A stretch of 64,000 bases of DNA from Cymbomonas tetramitiformis (GCA_001247695.2 LGRX02035290.1:1-64000), one strand, 5' to 3'; numbered from the stretch's first letter, positions 1 through 11,286 are shown. The notes: generated by a model from the sequence alone, not told the origin. Numbers and translations: made by a program.

Positions 1-2066
1 GTATTTCTTGAGCCAGGCGACGACCGACTCGCGTTTCAGAGAAATCTTGCGGTTGTCCTCCTCGTACGTCAATCCATGAACAAACGTGTGTCGGCCCTCG
101 AGCACGCGTGTCCGACAGTCGTGAAGATACCCGTAGCTGATGCCGTAAGCCATATAGTAGAACTTAAAGCACACCTGTTACAAAAAAAACCGTCACTCAA
201 AAATTAATAACACATTATCTAGAAAATGCATAAGGGTTTTGGTAGGTCATGCCAATTTAAGACGCTTGGGAGACACCCCCAACACTGCACGTCTGCAGGC
301 GGGACGGCCGTCGCATGCTCGTCAGCACTCTCCAAACCACGCCTTAAATCTGCGCAACCTAGACCCTCAGTGGGAATCGAACCCACGAGTGCGAGGTTCA
401 TAGCCTAGCGCCGTACCAACTCGACCAACGCGTCGCGAATGTACTTTAAGAAATTTATTTAGAAATTTATGATACAATATTCCACATTCCTGTGATGACA
501 TTACACAATCTATCACAAGGTCCAAGAAAAATTTCGCTTTGGCCAGAGGCCGTTCATTAGCTAATGAACGGTTCCCGCAGCCAAAGTGTCTAATTGTGAG
601 TCACGCTTTGGCCAGAGGCCGTTCATTAGCTAATGAACGGTTCCCGCAGCCAAAGTGTCTAATTGTGAGTCGCGCTTTGGCCAGAGGCCGTTCATTACGC
701 TAATGAACGGTTCCCGCAGCCAAAGTGTCTAATTGTGAGTCGCGCTTTGGCCAGAGGCCGTTCATTAGCTAATGAACGGTTCCCGCAGCCAAAGTGTCTA
801 ATTGTGAGTCGCGCTTTGGCCAGAGGCCGTTCATTAGCCAATGAACGGTTCCCGCAGCCAAAGTGTCTAATTGTGAGTCGCGCTTTGGCCAGAGGCCGTT
901 CATTAGCTAATGAACGGGACCCGCAGCCAAAGTGTCTAATTGTGAGTCGCGCTTTGGCCAGAGGCCGTTCATTAGGTAATGAACGGTTCCCGCAGCCAAA
1001 GTGTCTAATTGCGAGTCGCGCTTTGGCCAGAGGCCGTTCATTAGCTAATGAACGGTTCCCGCAGCCAAAGTGTCTAATTGTGAGTCGCGCTTTGGCCAGA
1101 GGCCGTTCATTAGCTAATGAACGGTTCCCGCAGCCAAAGTGTCTAATTGTGAGTCGCGCTTTGGCCAGAGGCCGTTCATTAGCTAATGAACGGTTCCCGC
1201 AGCCAAAGTGCCTAATTGTGAGTCGCGCTTTGGCCAGAGGCCGTTCATTAGCTAATGAACGGTTCCCGTAGCCAAAGTGTCTAATTGTGAGTCGCGCTTT
1301 GGCCAGAGGCCGTTCATTAGCTAATGAACGAGTTCAAAAAAAAACATACCTGCTTCTTGCCCAAAAAGTATTTGAAGTCGAACTTGTCCTCAGATCGAAA
1401 GCTGTTTATTAGCAAGTCTTTGATGAAGTATTCCTTTCTATCTTTTTGCGACATACTGAAAATATTTTCGCGAAAAGACTGAATATCTGCGGATGAGAAA
1501 GATAGACAGCAGTGCGACTTGCAATTGCACTTAATGGTTTCTGCCATTGATATACTGTCAGCCTGCAAACGTCGCTGCTTAATACTAATTACGCCCGTAT
1601 ATTGTTTCTTGCGTATGTCGGATTCGTACGGTTTGCGCACGACAATCTGCTTGTTTACTTCACCATTTAAACAAACAAGAGGGTCTTCATTCCTCAAGTC
1701 CAAACTTGTCTCTGAAAATTCTGTATCAAGTCTGCTTTTTATCTCTTGTAAGTCAATTTCGCGCAAAGCGCGTGACCCGGAAACGCGTGAAGAATTAGAG
1801 CTAACTTCCGATCTACACGTCAAAGGCGCGTTCCAAAGAACCAATTGCGTATTCGCGCTTGGGGCTGTGCTTGGAATTGGCTCATGATTGAAAAAGTCAG
1901 CCCCTATTTCCATGGAATCTTCAATAACTATTCCCGGGCACGGTTTGCAGATAATCTCGCAACCTTCATCGAAAGGAATAGAAAACATATTTTCGTCAAA
2001 ATTAGCCGTCATTAGCTTATGAAGCCGTTTTTTACGTTCTAAAAATGATATAGACTTGCGAGTCAA
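1..2066 (-). CDS. Two-exon mobile-element-type protein with CxC cysteine cluster (partial, runs off left edge)
   Basis: Exon 1 is 2066-1350 (239 codons) and exon 2 is 174-1 (58 codons, continuing beyond the window). The donor at 1349 reads CAG|gtatgt. The acceptor at 175 reads ttttttttgtaacag. Both are phase 0, so the frame continues cleanly. Residues 180-187 hold a CNC-x3-CC cysteine cluster, then a helical stretch, then F-L-G-K-K-Q joined across the intron to V-C-F-K-F-Y-Y-M-A-Y-G-I-S. The order 'Cys cluster, charged helix, G-x-x-VC-x-x-x-F, G-I-S' is one I associate with DDE-type or orphan transposon proteins of eukaryotes. I cannot name the family and no catalytic core is visible. It is divergent from the gene at 2337, 270 bp away, and the two are probably a pair from one element. 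Confidence 0.6.
363..434 (-). pseudogene. tRNA-like sequence (pseudo-tRNA or SINE head) inside intron
   Basis: Read on the minus strand, the segment has a perfect internal A box (TGGTCGAGTTGG), a perfect B box (GGTTCGATTCC) with a closed T-arm (GTGGG/CCCAC), and an anticodon-like stem with one mismatch. The putative acceptor strands (GACGCGT and TGAGGGT) do not pair, so this is not a functional tRNA. It lies in the 175-1349 intron, beside the palindrome array. Confidence 0.55.
536..1330. repeat. 12-copy tandem array of 69-bp palindromic units, inside an intron
   Basis: Core palindromes start at 551, 620, 689, 759, 828, 897, 966, 1035, 1104, 1173, 1242 and 1311, so the spacing is 69 bp (70 once). 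Each unit centres on CCGTTCATTAGCTAATGAACGG and has an outer CTTTGG...CCAAAG inverted pair, so each can form a hairpin. The array ends about 10-20 bp from the donor at 1349. Copies are almost identical. Because 69 is divisible by three, the array is open in frame on the plus strand as a 23-residue repeat, which is a by-product. Confidence 0.95.
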
Positions 2067-2336
2067 CCAAGAATTTCTATCTTACTGAATCGATCGATCC
2101 TCGATTTCAGCGCAAATGACACCAGGATATCTTAAAATCATATCCTTGATCTGAACAGACCGAATCAAAAAGCGACAGCGCATGTCATTTTTGATTAAAA
2201 TTGACATCGATATTCGACATGTCATTTTTAGCCGCCAGAAATGACTTTTATTATTGTGCTAAAGTTACATCACTTTTTCAAAGTTCTTTCACACACACCC
2301 CTTTCACAGTTGACAGCCAATTTCTCTCATTTCGCA
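2067..2336. promoter_or_regulatory. Shared divergent promoter region
   Basis: These 270 bp separate the start of the minus-strand gene (2066) from the start chosen for the plus-strand gene (2337). The sequence is AT-rich, with two closely related segments around TCATTTTTGATTAAAATTGACAT and a CCAATTTCTCTCATTTCGCA leader just before the plus-strand ATG. No definite TATA box is assigned. A bidirectional promoter is inferred from geometry only. Confidence 0.4.
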
Positions 2337-5300
2337 ATGGCGACACTCGAAACATTTCAAGCACTGAGGGCTCAACATATTTTCCAGCTCTATCTTGGTA
2401 ACAAGTGGAGCATTGTTAGAACCCTTGAAGCCGACGATCCTTCGGACAGTCTGCAATTACTGATTCACTCTGAGGACCCTTCCGAGCAAAATGAAGAAAT
2501 AATTTTTAGTTTTCCTAAATTTTCCTCTTCGACTGTAACCGGGGGTAGCCTCGTTCCTGAGAAACGCGTAGCGTACAGTATCATTGAGAACGAGACTCCA
2601 ATTATGTATTTCGTCGCGTACAGAAACAGAAAGCTTACTGTGATCGAATTAGACAGCGCAAACTTTGAGGAAGCCTTGAGCCTTCCAAAGCACACAAATC
2701 GGCTGTTGGCTTTTCAAAGTTTGAAAACTAGAGCAGCAGACGAAAATAAAAGCAAAGAATTCTATCTAGCGAGCTATGTAAACCAGGCGTGGAAAGCGTC
2801 GATTACAGCTCCTTTCTGGCAAAGCAGGAGACCAGCGCCAGTGATCGATGACCTCGGACTTGCTGGCGAGGTACCATTTGTAGAGGCTTCGGTACGTCCC
2901 TTTCATGCCCTGCGCCTGGACTGGGGCGGAAAGCGTTCATTAGCTAATGAACGCTTTCGGCCTCGAAACGCGCGCCCTGAGCCTAAACTGGGGCGGAAAG
3001 CGCTCATTAGCTAATGAACGCTTTCGGCCCCGAAACGCGCGCCCTGAGCCCTGACCGGGGCGGAAAGCGTTCATTAGCTAATGAACGCTTTCGGCCTCGA
3101 AACGCGCGCCCTGAGCCCTGACCGGGGCGGAAAGCGTTCATTAGCTAATGAACGCTTTCGGCCCCGAAACGCGCGCCCTGCGCCTGGACCGGGGCGGAAA
3201 GTGTTCATTAGCTAATGAACGCTTTCGGCCCCGAAACGCGCGCCCTGCGCCTGGACCGGGGCGGAAAGCGTTCATTAGCTAATGAACGCCTTCCGCCTCG
3301 AACCGCGCGCCCTGAGCCCTGACCGGGGCGGAAGGCGTTCATTAGCTAATGAACGCCTTCCGCCTCGAACCGCGCGCCCTGAGCCCTGACCGGGGCGGAA
3401 GGCGTTCATTAGCTAATGAACGCCTTCCGCCTCGAACCGCGCGCCCTGAGCCCTGACCGGGGCGGAAGGCTTTCATTAGCTAATGAACAGTTTCGTCTTG
3501 TCCCAGGCTGCCAGGAGAACGGATGTGCAGCGTGCTGCCGAACGCGCCCTTCAAGGACCTAGTGGCTCCAGAGCTTTTACTGGAGCGGGCGCCAATGTGG
3601 ATATGTCTCAAGTGGCCACCCCATCTGAGGCAAGGAAGGCAGCCGAGGTGGCTGCACATGGGTGGCACGCTAAGCTAACAGTGGAGCATGCAGCAAAGAT
3701 GGATTTTGAGGAGAAAGCAAAGCTGTGCAGGCAAATCGAGATGGAGCACCGGTGGCCGAACCCGATGTCGACCGACGAGGCGGCGGAGCAAGGGAGTGTG
3801 TTTCGTCTCCCCATTGGATGCCTGTACCACGCGACGGGGTACGAGGCCTGCCGGGATCAAGAGAGGGGCTGGGTGAACGAGATCAAGAACAGCAGGAAGG
3901 AGAACCCGTGGGCCCCTTTCAATGCGGGTCTTGTTGCGATCGACGATGTCAAAACCCGTGCCGAATTCTCCATAAAAAAAGCTCTCGCGGGAAAATACAG
4001 AGGCAAGGTTTTTGGGCACCAGCACTGTTATCAAGCCACCGACGAGTGTCACGAGGAAATCCCGTTGGAGATAGCTTTCCAGTTCTTCGAGAGCAAGATC
4101 TACATCGGTCTCACGCCTGACATGATTCGGTTCTTAGGCGAGATGCAGAACCAAATCGACCAGAAGACGAAAGGCAAAGACCACACTCAGTTCATGCAAG
4201 GGCTTCGTTCGACCCTTTTCGAAAAGAATGGGGTCGTGTACAAGGTTTACCGAGATGCGTTGATCTCCGAGTTCGTCGCCGGTGTCCCCGAGGACACCGA
4301 AGAGGGTACCTCTTATCAACCTGGGTATTACGAGGTCGGAGGGCTGGTGCAAAAAATGGCGGAGTTCGAATCAGAGCATGGATTTGCAGTCCCGGATATC
4401 GAGAAATATCCCAAGGGATTCCAGTACATCGAGGATGTGGAGACGTCTGAGCGCGAGGGAGACCTTGAGACCCTCCCTGAGGTAGACGTGACGGTGAAGA
4501 CGCTGGAGGATGACATCAACGCTCACCTCGATCGGGTCACAAGTTGGTACCCCGTAATGTCTCACTTGAACCAGTCGATGGAGACGCATGTGAAGGAAGT
4601 AGCGATGTCCAAGCATTCTGTGTTCGGCGGCGTGCAAATCAACCACTACTTCATGCACTGGACAATTGCCAATTTCCGGCCGCAGACGTGGGACCTCTGC
4701 GTTAAGATCATGGAGGCTTACAGAAGGTTTGACCTGAAGGGCATGAAAAACCCTTTGGCTTCGAAGACCAAAAAGCGCAAGGCCTCATCTTCGCCCGCTA
4801 AGGGACCCGCCAAGAAAGCTGGCAAAAAAGGCACCTCCAACCGACAGGTAAATTACTTTTTACTTTTGCTTCAAACAGTGTTTACCCCCCCAAAGCATCC
4901 TTTTCTATATTTTAAGACATTCTAAAAATGTTTTTTTTACTTGCAGATGGAAGACGAGGTGCAACGAGGAGGCGGGGACCACGGAGCGGGCTCGTCTAAA
5001 GGGGCAGGCATTTTGGTGGAAGAAGCTCAGTTTCTCCACAATGCCAAATCCATGGGTATGACGTTCTGGATTAACTTGGGCGGCTTGGCGGGGGAGGCGG
5101 AGTTCGACAAGGTGGACACGTATCTGCGCCTGATTATTCAGAAGGAGTTGTCAGTAAAAGAGGGGGGCCTGATGATAAGCCAGTTCAAGAAGGAACGCAT
5201 GGTGCAGAAGCACTTGGTGTCCGCGGCGGGATTGCAAACCTGGGACGCATTCAAGGCCGAGTTCACCCCCTACTGGAGCTCCCAAGAGAAAATCGAGTCG

Positions 5301-6455
5301 GTGATCGGCTGCTTACCTTCAACTCAGGGGGGAGCGCGCCGGGGGGGGTCTGGGGAAGTTCCGCACGCGATCTTGAATTACGTCGAGAACGCGCGGGCGA
5401 ATCTCCAAGAAGCGCAGGCGCCACGCGCGGGGCACATCCTAGGCTTGCAACAGGTCGAGGTGAAAGTCGACATCAAACTCTATCGGGAGGCGCGGACCGA
5501 GGGGCCGGAGCTTAAGGTTCCAGGAGAGGCAGGCCTTGAGGAGGACGAGCCCACACATGAGACGAACGTGCCGATGTTCCCTCGTTGGAAGATCGTCAAG
5601 GGCAGCATGAGCGATATGAAGGACGTCCCGAGGCTGCCCTTCACGGGGACGATCATCGACTGCAATTACGCCCTTGACAAGGAGAAGACTCCCGACGCGA
5701 TGACCAAGGAGGAGGTGCAACCGTTCCTGGAGTCTTTCAACGCCAAGACCACCGCCCCGGCATGGACTATCGCTATCTTTTGCGGTTTCGTCCAACAAAG
5801 CGATTTCCTGGAGGTGATTGACAATTACTGCTCCGGCCGCGCGGAGCGGTTCTTCTGGCACAAGCAGAACGTGAACATGAACCCCAACAGGACCGTGCGC
5901 TACAATGACGTTGAATGTGGCGTCCTGGGGTACCATGTAAAGAGCGATGCCCAGGGGGAGTCTACTAAAAAGCCGGAGTGGATGTTCAACTTTGATACTG
6001 GAGAAGGTGAACGTGTGAGCCGCGCGTCACTTTTGCGCGGCTTCCCGGTTGTGCACCAGATGTTCAAACGCGACAACAAAGCCGTGAATAACCATCAGAA
6101 ACCCCAAGCTCTGTTGATGGAGCTGATCCAGTGCCACATGCTCGGTGACAATCCGGGCAAGATGGATGAGAACGGCCATCCACTCAACTGGATTCTCGAC
6201 GCTTGCTGCGGCGTCGGCTCGACGTCCATGGCCGCCATGAGGTGTGGTATGAACGCGATCGGCTTCGACCACGACCAGTTCATGGTCAGCTCTGCGCAGC
6301 AACGGCTGATCAATTTCGACAACGAGCCCGATCAGGACGCCGAGACGAAGCCAAAACAGAAGAGCGAACCGACGGCGAAGGGCAAGGAAGCGGCCACTGC
6401 CGAATCTGAGGAAGAAGAGAATGATGCAGATGAGGAAGATGAGAATGATGAATAG
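2337..6455 (+). CDS. Three-exon 1134-aa protein with C-terminal beta/gamma-class DNA methyltransferase domain
   Basis: Exons are 2337-2891, 3507-4847 and 4947-6455, all phase 0. Introns begin TCG|gtacgt and CAG|gtaaat and end ttgtcccag and ttacttgcag, giving 185+447+502 residues. The C-terminal third has the permuted layout of N6-adenine/N4-cytosine DNA methyltransferases. A hydrophobic strand ends in I-I-D-C-N-Y (residue ~870) where D-P-P-Y is expected. Then come R-F-F-W-H-K, N-H-Q-K-P (~1015, motif X) and L-D-A-C-C-G-V-G-S (~1050, SAM-binding motif I), followed by a lysine/acidic tail. The changed motif IV may mean altered or lost catalysis. The end of exon 2 is a Lys/Ser-rich tail reminiscent of nuclear proteins. 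The N-terminal 600 residues are unrecognised. The start at 2337 is preferred over the upstream ATG at 2241 because of composition. Confidence 0.75.
2926..3487. repeat. 9-copy tandem array of 67-bp palindromic units, inside intron 1
   Basis: Cores start at 2934, 3001, 3068, 3135, 3202, 3269, 3336, 3403 and 3470, exactly 67 bp apart. The unit centres on a palindrome of up to 30 bp whose inner 18 bp, GTTCATTAGCTAATGAAC, are the same as in the array at 536-1330. The flanking sequence is different and GC-rich (GCGCGCCCTGAGCCC). The arms change in concert across the array (GGAAAGC...GCTTTC to GGAAGGC...GCCTTCC), so pairing has been kept while sequence drifted. The array fills intron 1 and stops next to the acceptor (3506). 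Confidence 0.95.
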
Positions 6456-6726
6456 AATAGTAGGATTTGTCGACCGCCCTGACTGATAGTATCAGTCATG
6501 CCTCGACGGTATAGGGTGAAAAGTACTCTACTCGTAAACATTTGAATAAAGAATGATACATGTATGCATATTTCGGTGTTTTCATTGTACGCATACTGCA
6601 CTTTTCTACCGTGTTGCCTTTATGTATCCCTATTTCGCGCATAAATATCACTAAACCCTGATTTTTTTGAAATATATATAAATCCAAAAATGACATATGA
6701 TAATATCATTTTCATCGAATAGTGTG

Positions 6727-9029
6727 TTAGTCGCTGGAGTCACCGGACCCGCTGCTGTCGCTGCTGGGAGGGAAACGAGGAATTGGTGAGAAGCCTGGGG
6801 GGTATGCCAATCCGCATCTGGGTATTTCCTCCCACTGCGGCACGGATGGCTGCCTTTGGGCCTCTGCTGGGGCTGCTGAGAGTGCTGTGAAGCGATCCGA
6901 GAGTGCTGAGAAGGCGTTGTGGGTGGGGGTCGCTCCTCTTTCCTTAACACGTGCTCTGCCAAAGTTCACTCCTGCAAAGAGTTTCTTTGGTAGCCCTTCC
7001 TGGTGTAACAGAGTCCCGTGTTTGAGGGCACGCCTGTATTCCCTCTCTGTCACTCCTGCCTGTAGCACAGCCAACTCCTGCGGGGAGGCCGGATGCCAAA
7101 GGATCTTCCCGCTCCGGGTGCGTGGCTCATTGTAGAACCACTGTGTGAGGGTTTTCTTTTCCCCAGCTGACAGTGCAACTATCTGCAACCTCACGGGTGC
7201 TGAAGCCTGTGATTCCGCGCTGTCCCCACTGTGGTCGCTCCACGCAGTGCCGACTCCCTCTATCCATCTGATCACCCGGACTTTCTGGTCCTTCCCGCAC
7301 TTGCTGTACGCACGGTCCAGGGCTATTTGCTCTGGCGATCGGGAATCCTTCCTTCGGTCTGGCGATCTCTGCCTGTCCCTTTGAGGAACTGAGGGCTGTC
7401 CAGCTGGCTGAGCCGGCCGAGCTGGCTGAGCTGGAAGCTCTGATGCCTGGTGACTGGCTGATTCTCTCAAAGCTCGAACAGACCGCGCTCCTTCCCTCAG
7501 CTGCGGTCCGACTCTCTCCAGGGCAGCCACCAACTCCCGGCTGACCAAATCCCCTCTGGTTTCCATCGCTGGGCGCGTCCTCTGCGGAGACACTGGGATT
7601 TGGCAATACAAAATCCACGTGTTGAAAAGCTGACGCTGGCTGAGTCGGGTTCTCGCCAGCACCTCCGGCGCTCAGGACAGGTGAGGGATTCTGGTCGCGA
7701 ATCGATGGGGCTGCGCTTGCTCGGGCGACTGGGGCCACACCTGCCTTGGCCGCTAAGGCAGCGGTTGCTGACTGTTCCGGCATTGAAGATGAGGATGCCG
7801 TGGCAGTCGAGCTAGAAGACGCTTGACCAGTCGCAGGCTGACTGACAGCGGCTCTGCTGCGCTGGATCAGGAGCTCTGTACGCTCTGATAGCTTCCTGGT
7901 TCGTTCAGCGCGCCCCTCGCTGGCTACTGCCAGTCCTCCCAGCGTCGTCGTCGAGCCAGTTCGTGTGTCGGTAACAGCCGTATCTCCAGCCACCGATGAC
8001 GTTGTAACAGCCGTACCTTCAGACACCGATGACGTTGTAACAACCGTATCTCCGGACACCGATGACGTTGGCAGGCGTATCACTCGGACACCGATGACGT
8101 TGGCAACAGCCGTATCTCCGGAACACCGATGACGTTGCAACAGCCGTATCTCGGTTCGATGACGTTGAAATTTGGCCAGAGCCTCCGGCGGAAAGGGTCG
8201 ACGTGGGGACCCTATCCCCCACCATTGGGCAAGTAACAACAGTGGCACTTCCAGACACCGATGACGTTGAAATTTGGCCAGAGCCTCCGGCGGAAAGGGT
8301 CGACGTGGGGACCCTATCCCCCACCATTGGGCAAGTGACAACAGTGGCACCTCTAGACACCGATGACGTTGGAATTTCGCCAGAGCCTCCGGCGGAAAGG
8401 GTCGATGTGGAGGCCCGATTCCCCGCTTTCGGGCAAGAGGTCGCAGAAACGGATTGTGCTGCCAGTGCTGCCATGTTCATCCGTTCTAAGTCCTGCAGCT
8501 TAGTGGCAATCGGAGCTAAATCCTCACGGGGCTGCGGCGGCTGCCAAAATTGACCGACTGGCGTTGTCATAATTGGGCTGCCGTTGGAGTTGCGCTCGTC
8601 GCACCCACTGTGGGGGCCAGAAAAATTGTACGAATTCCGCGGAAATTGCGGCGGCGCCGTCATAAAATTACGCTGCGGCAGTTCTTGCAAAAATCCGTAC
8701 GCAGAATTTACATCAAGCTGCTGCGTTGAGCCAACATACGAGAGCCCCGGTTGCGTGTGCGCAGCCGATTGCGGAAAGGTGTGTGAAACAATTCTGGGGT
8801 CGAGTGATTCGGAGTAATTCGCCGCCGAAAGAAACTGCGATTGCCCCGTGGAAGCGTGGAAGTCGCTACAGCCGTGCGCGGCGGAATTCCATGCTGAAAG
8901 TCCATGACTGCGTTGTGAGTGAACGCACGTTAACGGCAGTGAACTCACACAGTACGGGCGATAAATTTCTGCCGATTGACGCCGATTTCGGTTGAACAAA
9001 AGGCAAATCCCGCAGAAAGGCACCTGCAA
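6727..9029 (-). pseudogene. gag-position ORF region of a minus-strand LTR retrotransposon (frame-disrupted)
   Basis: The reading starts ~225 bp downstream of a primer binding site, where gag is expected. 9029-8019 encodes a Ser/Pro/Gln-rich segment that runs into tandem repeats. The frame then shifts through the repeats. 7662-6727 resumes as a 311-residue segment that is basic and proline-rich, then a mixed helical domain (Q-W-F-Y-N-E-P, L-K-H-G-T-L-L), and ends in an acidic Ser/Asp tail and stop. No zinc knuckle, protease or reverse transcriptase is seen, and the element stops near 6.7 kb, so it is truncated. Identification as gag rests on position, not homology. Confidence 0.4.
7975..8420. 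repeat. Nested tandem repeats in the gag-position ORF
   Basis: Two units are present. Several ~33-36-bp copies of ACCGATGACGTTGTAACAGCC-like sequence lie at 7990-8160. About three ~118-bp copies built around GAGCCTCCGGCGGAAAGGGTCGA and CACCATTGGGCAAGT lie at 8160-8420. Copies differ by small indels, which explains why three frames open and close across this stretch. Confidence 0.8.
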
Positions 9030-9268
9030 AGACGAATTACAATCGCACTTGTACGTGCGGTATATGCATTCAGGAACAGTGTATGATATATTTTCCGTCG
9101 ATATTCGCAGCCCTGACGAAAGGCAGACGCAATTAAGCGCGTTTTACATCGTTGTCTTCAGAATTCTTGTAGGAACTCGCGGAAAGGCCTCGCGGAGAAG
9201 TCGTGTGCCGATAATTGTACACCCGAAGTTGCAGTCGGCACAAACAGGTCGCGTCTAACGCAACCACG

Positions 9269-9277
9269 CTGATACCA
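9269..9277 (-). other. Primer binding site (tRNA-iMet type) of LTR retrotransposon
   Basis: On the minus strand the sequence reads TGGTATCAG, the first nine bases of the widely used TGGTATCAGAGC site complementary to initiator tRNA-Met. It starts two bases after an LTR-type terminus ending ...CCCCCGAACA at 9280. This fixes the element's direction (minus) and its 5' LTR end. Confidence 0.7.
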
Positions 9278-9279
9278 GT

Positions 9280-9453
9280 TGTTCGGGGGTGCTCTCTAAG
9301 AGCTTCTAAGACTACTGTGCTTACACAATGCAGGGAACCTAGTTCAATCCTACAAAGAGATATATATTGCTGTAAGCATGATACATATATGTGAATCGGA
9401 TCTTTCTTTAATGTCGGGGTTACAACAGCCAGGTGTGGCTGTTCACAGTAACA
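9280..9453 (-). mobile_element. Probable 5' LTR (outer limit uncertain)
   Basis: The inner end at 9280 (minus-strand ...AACA) abuts the primer binding site. A minus-strand TGTTAC at 9453 would give a 174-bp LTR with TGTT...AACA ends and an internal TATATAT (9360-9366) as a possible promoter. No second copy was found in the window, so the outer boundary is a guess. The LTR could be longer, reaching towards 9860. Confidence 0.4.
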
Positions 9454-9862
9454 AATTCAAAACTGATTCATTCAGCCTGCTCGGCTGCTTTATGCCATGG
9501 TTTCCGATCTCGAACTTTCGAACATAACTCGATGTCGACTCCTGTCAGGTCCCATCATGCTTCATGAGAACTCGATCTGTCACATCATAGAATCTGCCGA
9601 CTAGCCCAGTTATATCATCACTATATTCCGAGCCACTCCATATCACTCTGAATAATTATAACTGTGCTGACTCGGCAATATTGGAGGTCTACCAGCTTTC
9701 CCTCCAATTTCTCTGACTGCTGGTTTTCCCACCAAAACTCACTTTCGGGTCAGGCATTTCTGTCAGTCATTTCTGTCAGACCCTCTTGTCATCTGGTCAC
9801 ATAAATTATGCCTGTCACTGGTGACTGTCATAGTACCCGTCACTCGTAGCTCTGACGCGCCG
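9454..9862. other. Non-coding stretch between LTR and next minus-strand ORF
   Basis: AT-rich sequence with repeated CTGTCAGTCATTTCTGTCAG / CTGTCACTGGTGACTGTCA words near 9750-9840, several of them short inverted repeats. It may be the 5' part of a longer LTR. No gene is seen. Confidence 0.3.
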
Positions 9863-10578
9863 TCATTCTGTCTCGTGACTTACCCTAGCACAGTATGACT
9901 CAATGTCATTTGGATGGGGAGGGTCTTGAGTGGGCCATGGGCAAAGAGAGGAAGGAAGAACCTTGTCTCTCTCATTAATAGTTTCTTCCCAGATATCAGG
10001 ACTAACTCCGGTGTATTCTAATCTCTTTTTTGTGATTTTGGACTTAGGGAGAACATTTAAAAACCATTTGGCAATCTTTCTTTGTGTGGGCCTCCAATCA
10101 AATGCTGGTTTGGTGTCATTAGGTGCACTGTCTATGGCTATAATGACAACATCCGAATCATCATTCTTATAGCATCCACCACCTGGGAGAACATAGGGGG
10201 CATCACCCGTCCAATAGCCATGTGGGATGAATGGAATGGTGTTGTGCGGGAATCTGAAAACAAGTTTAAAGCCTTTATCAAACCACCTCTTTTGGTTTTT
10301 AGGAGACAACGGTAAGATCCATGTGTCGCAAACACATGCATATCATGGGCAATGATAACATCATTCTCAAGTACTGCATCAGTGAATACACTCCTGCCCG
10401 AAATCATATACTCACAGTTGATATAGCAAACATGAGCACTGGTCAGCAGCCCGCTGTATACGATAAGCACCAAAAACTTTTTAAAATCTTCGGAACTCAC
10501 AACATTATACAAAGCTCTAACATGCAAGCCCAGATTTCCAACATGAAAAAGATATGAAGAACCAACAAAATAAGCCAC
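9863..10578 (-). pseudogene. Unrecognised mobile-element protein, split by a frameshift
   Basis: Two overlapping minus-strand frames make one protein-like reading. 10578 to ~10315 contains V-I-I-A-H-D-M-H-V-F-A-T. A one-base shift near 10310 leads to L-S-P-K-N-Q-K-R-W-F-D-K-G-F-K, F-I-P-H-G-Y-W-T-G and I-A-I-D-S-A-P-N-D-T, ending at 9863. Strand alternation and composition look genuinely coding. I do not recognise a fold. It follows the methyltransferase-like ORF at 11287-11958 on the same strand and may have been a second accessory protein of the same element. Confidence 0.4.
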
Positions 10579-11250
10579 AAATAAGAATATATCGCAAATA
10601 TGTTAACCAAAATGCACTTCTGTTTTAGCAGTCCGAAATCTGTTCAGAATTCCAACGGGCACTTCACAGGTTGCGAAAGCAAAGCAATAATGAGTCCACT
10701 GCCCATTTCGACAGTGACCAGGTATATGTACCACCTGGTTCACCTATGCATCTGCCATCTACCTATTTATCATGTAACCTTTATCTACCAATAGGATTGC
10801 AGAACAGCTGCACAGATTGTCCAATTTGAACATATAACATTCCTGAGCTGCCACCTCAGTGACAGCGAAGAGAATCTGAATTCTACATCTCGATTAAATA
10901 TCCTGTCAAGCTCCATGACAAATATCTATCTCTGTCACCATCGCGCAGGTCATCACGCGCGAGCTCGGCAATGTGTCATCAGCTGTGCAAACCGGTGACT
11001 GTCCCACGAGGAACCAATGTTTGTTACAGCTGTCGCAAACACATGCATATCATGGGCAATGATAACATCATTATCAAGTACTGCATCAGTGAATACACTC
11101 CTGCCCGAAATCATATACTCACAGTTGATATAGCAAACATGAGCACTGGTCAGCAGCCCGCTTTATACGATAAGCACCAAAAACTTTTTAAATCTTCGGA
11201 ACTCACAACATTATACAAAGCTCTAACATGCAAACCCAGATTTCCAACAT
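10320..11250. repeat. Direct duplication of ~220 bp, copies 712 bp apart
   Basis: The segment starting TGTCGCAAACACATGCATAT occurs at 10324-10545 and again at 11034-11250 with only a few differences. The flanks of the two copies are unrelated. The left copy is part of the ORF at 9863-10578. The right copy lies just downstream (minus sense) of the methyltransferase-like ORF. Sequence between the copies (10550-11030) has no coding evidence. Confidence 0.85.
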
Positions 11251-11286
11251 CCCCCATCTGTAGCTACTGCTTGCAGTGGCACAGAC

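Noticed and set aside
363..434. Functional tRNA gene
   Set aside because: A and B boxes and T-arm are good, but the acceptor stem does not pair and the anticodon stem has a mismatch.
735..1271. 178-codon plus-strand frame made of 23-residue repeats
   Set aside because: The array unit is 69 bp, so any frame without a stop stays open. It lies inside an intron of the minus-strand gene and only repeats a palindrome.
536..1330. CRISPR-like array
   Set aside because: No unique spacers: the whole 69-bp unit is repeated, and the setting is a eukaryotic intron.
7127..8350. 407-codon minus-strand frame
   Set aside because: Part overlaps the better supported 6727-7662 frame and the rest is the tandem repeat; kept only as a broken gag-position reading.
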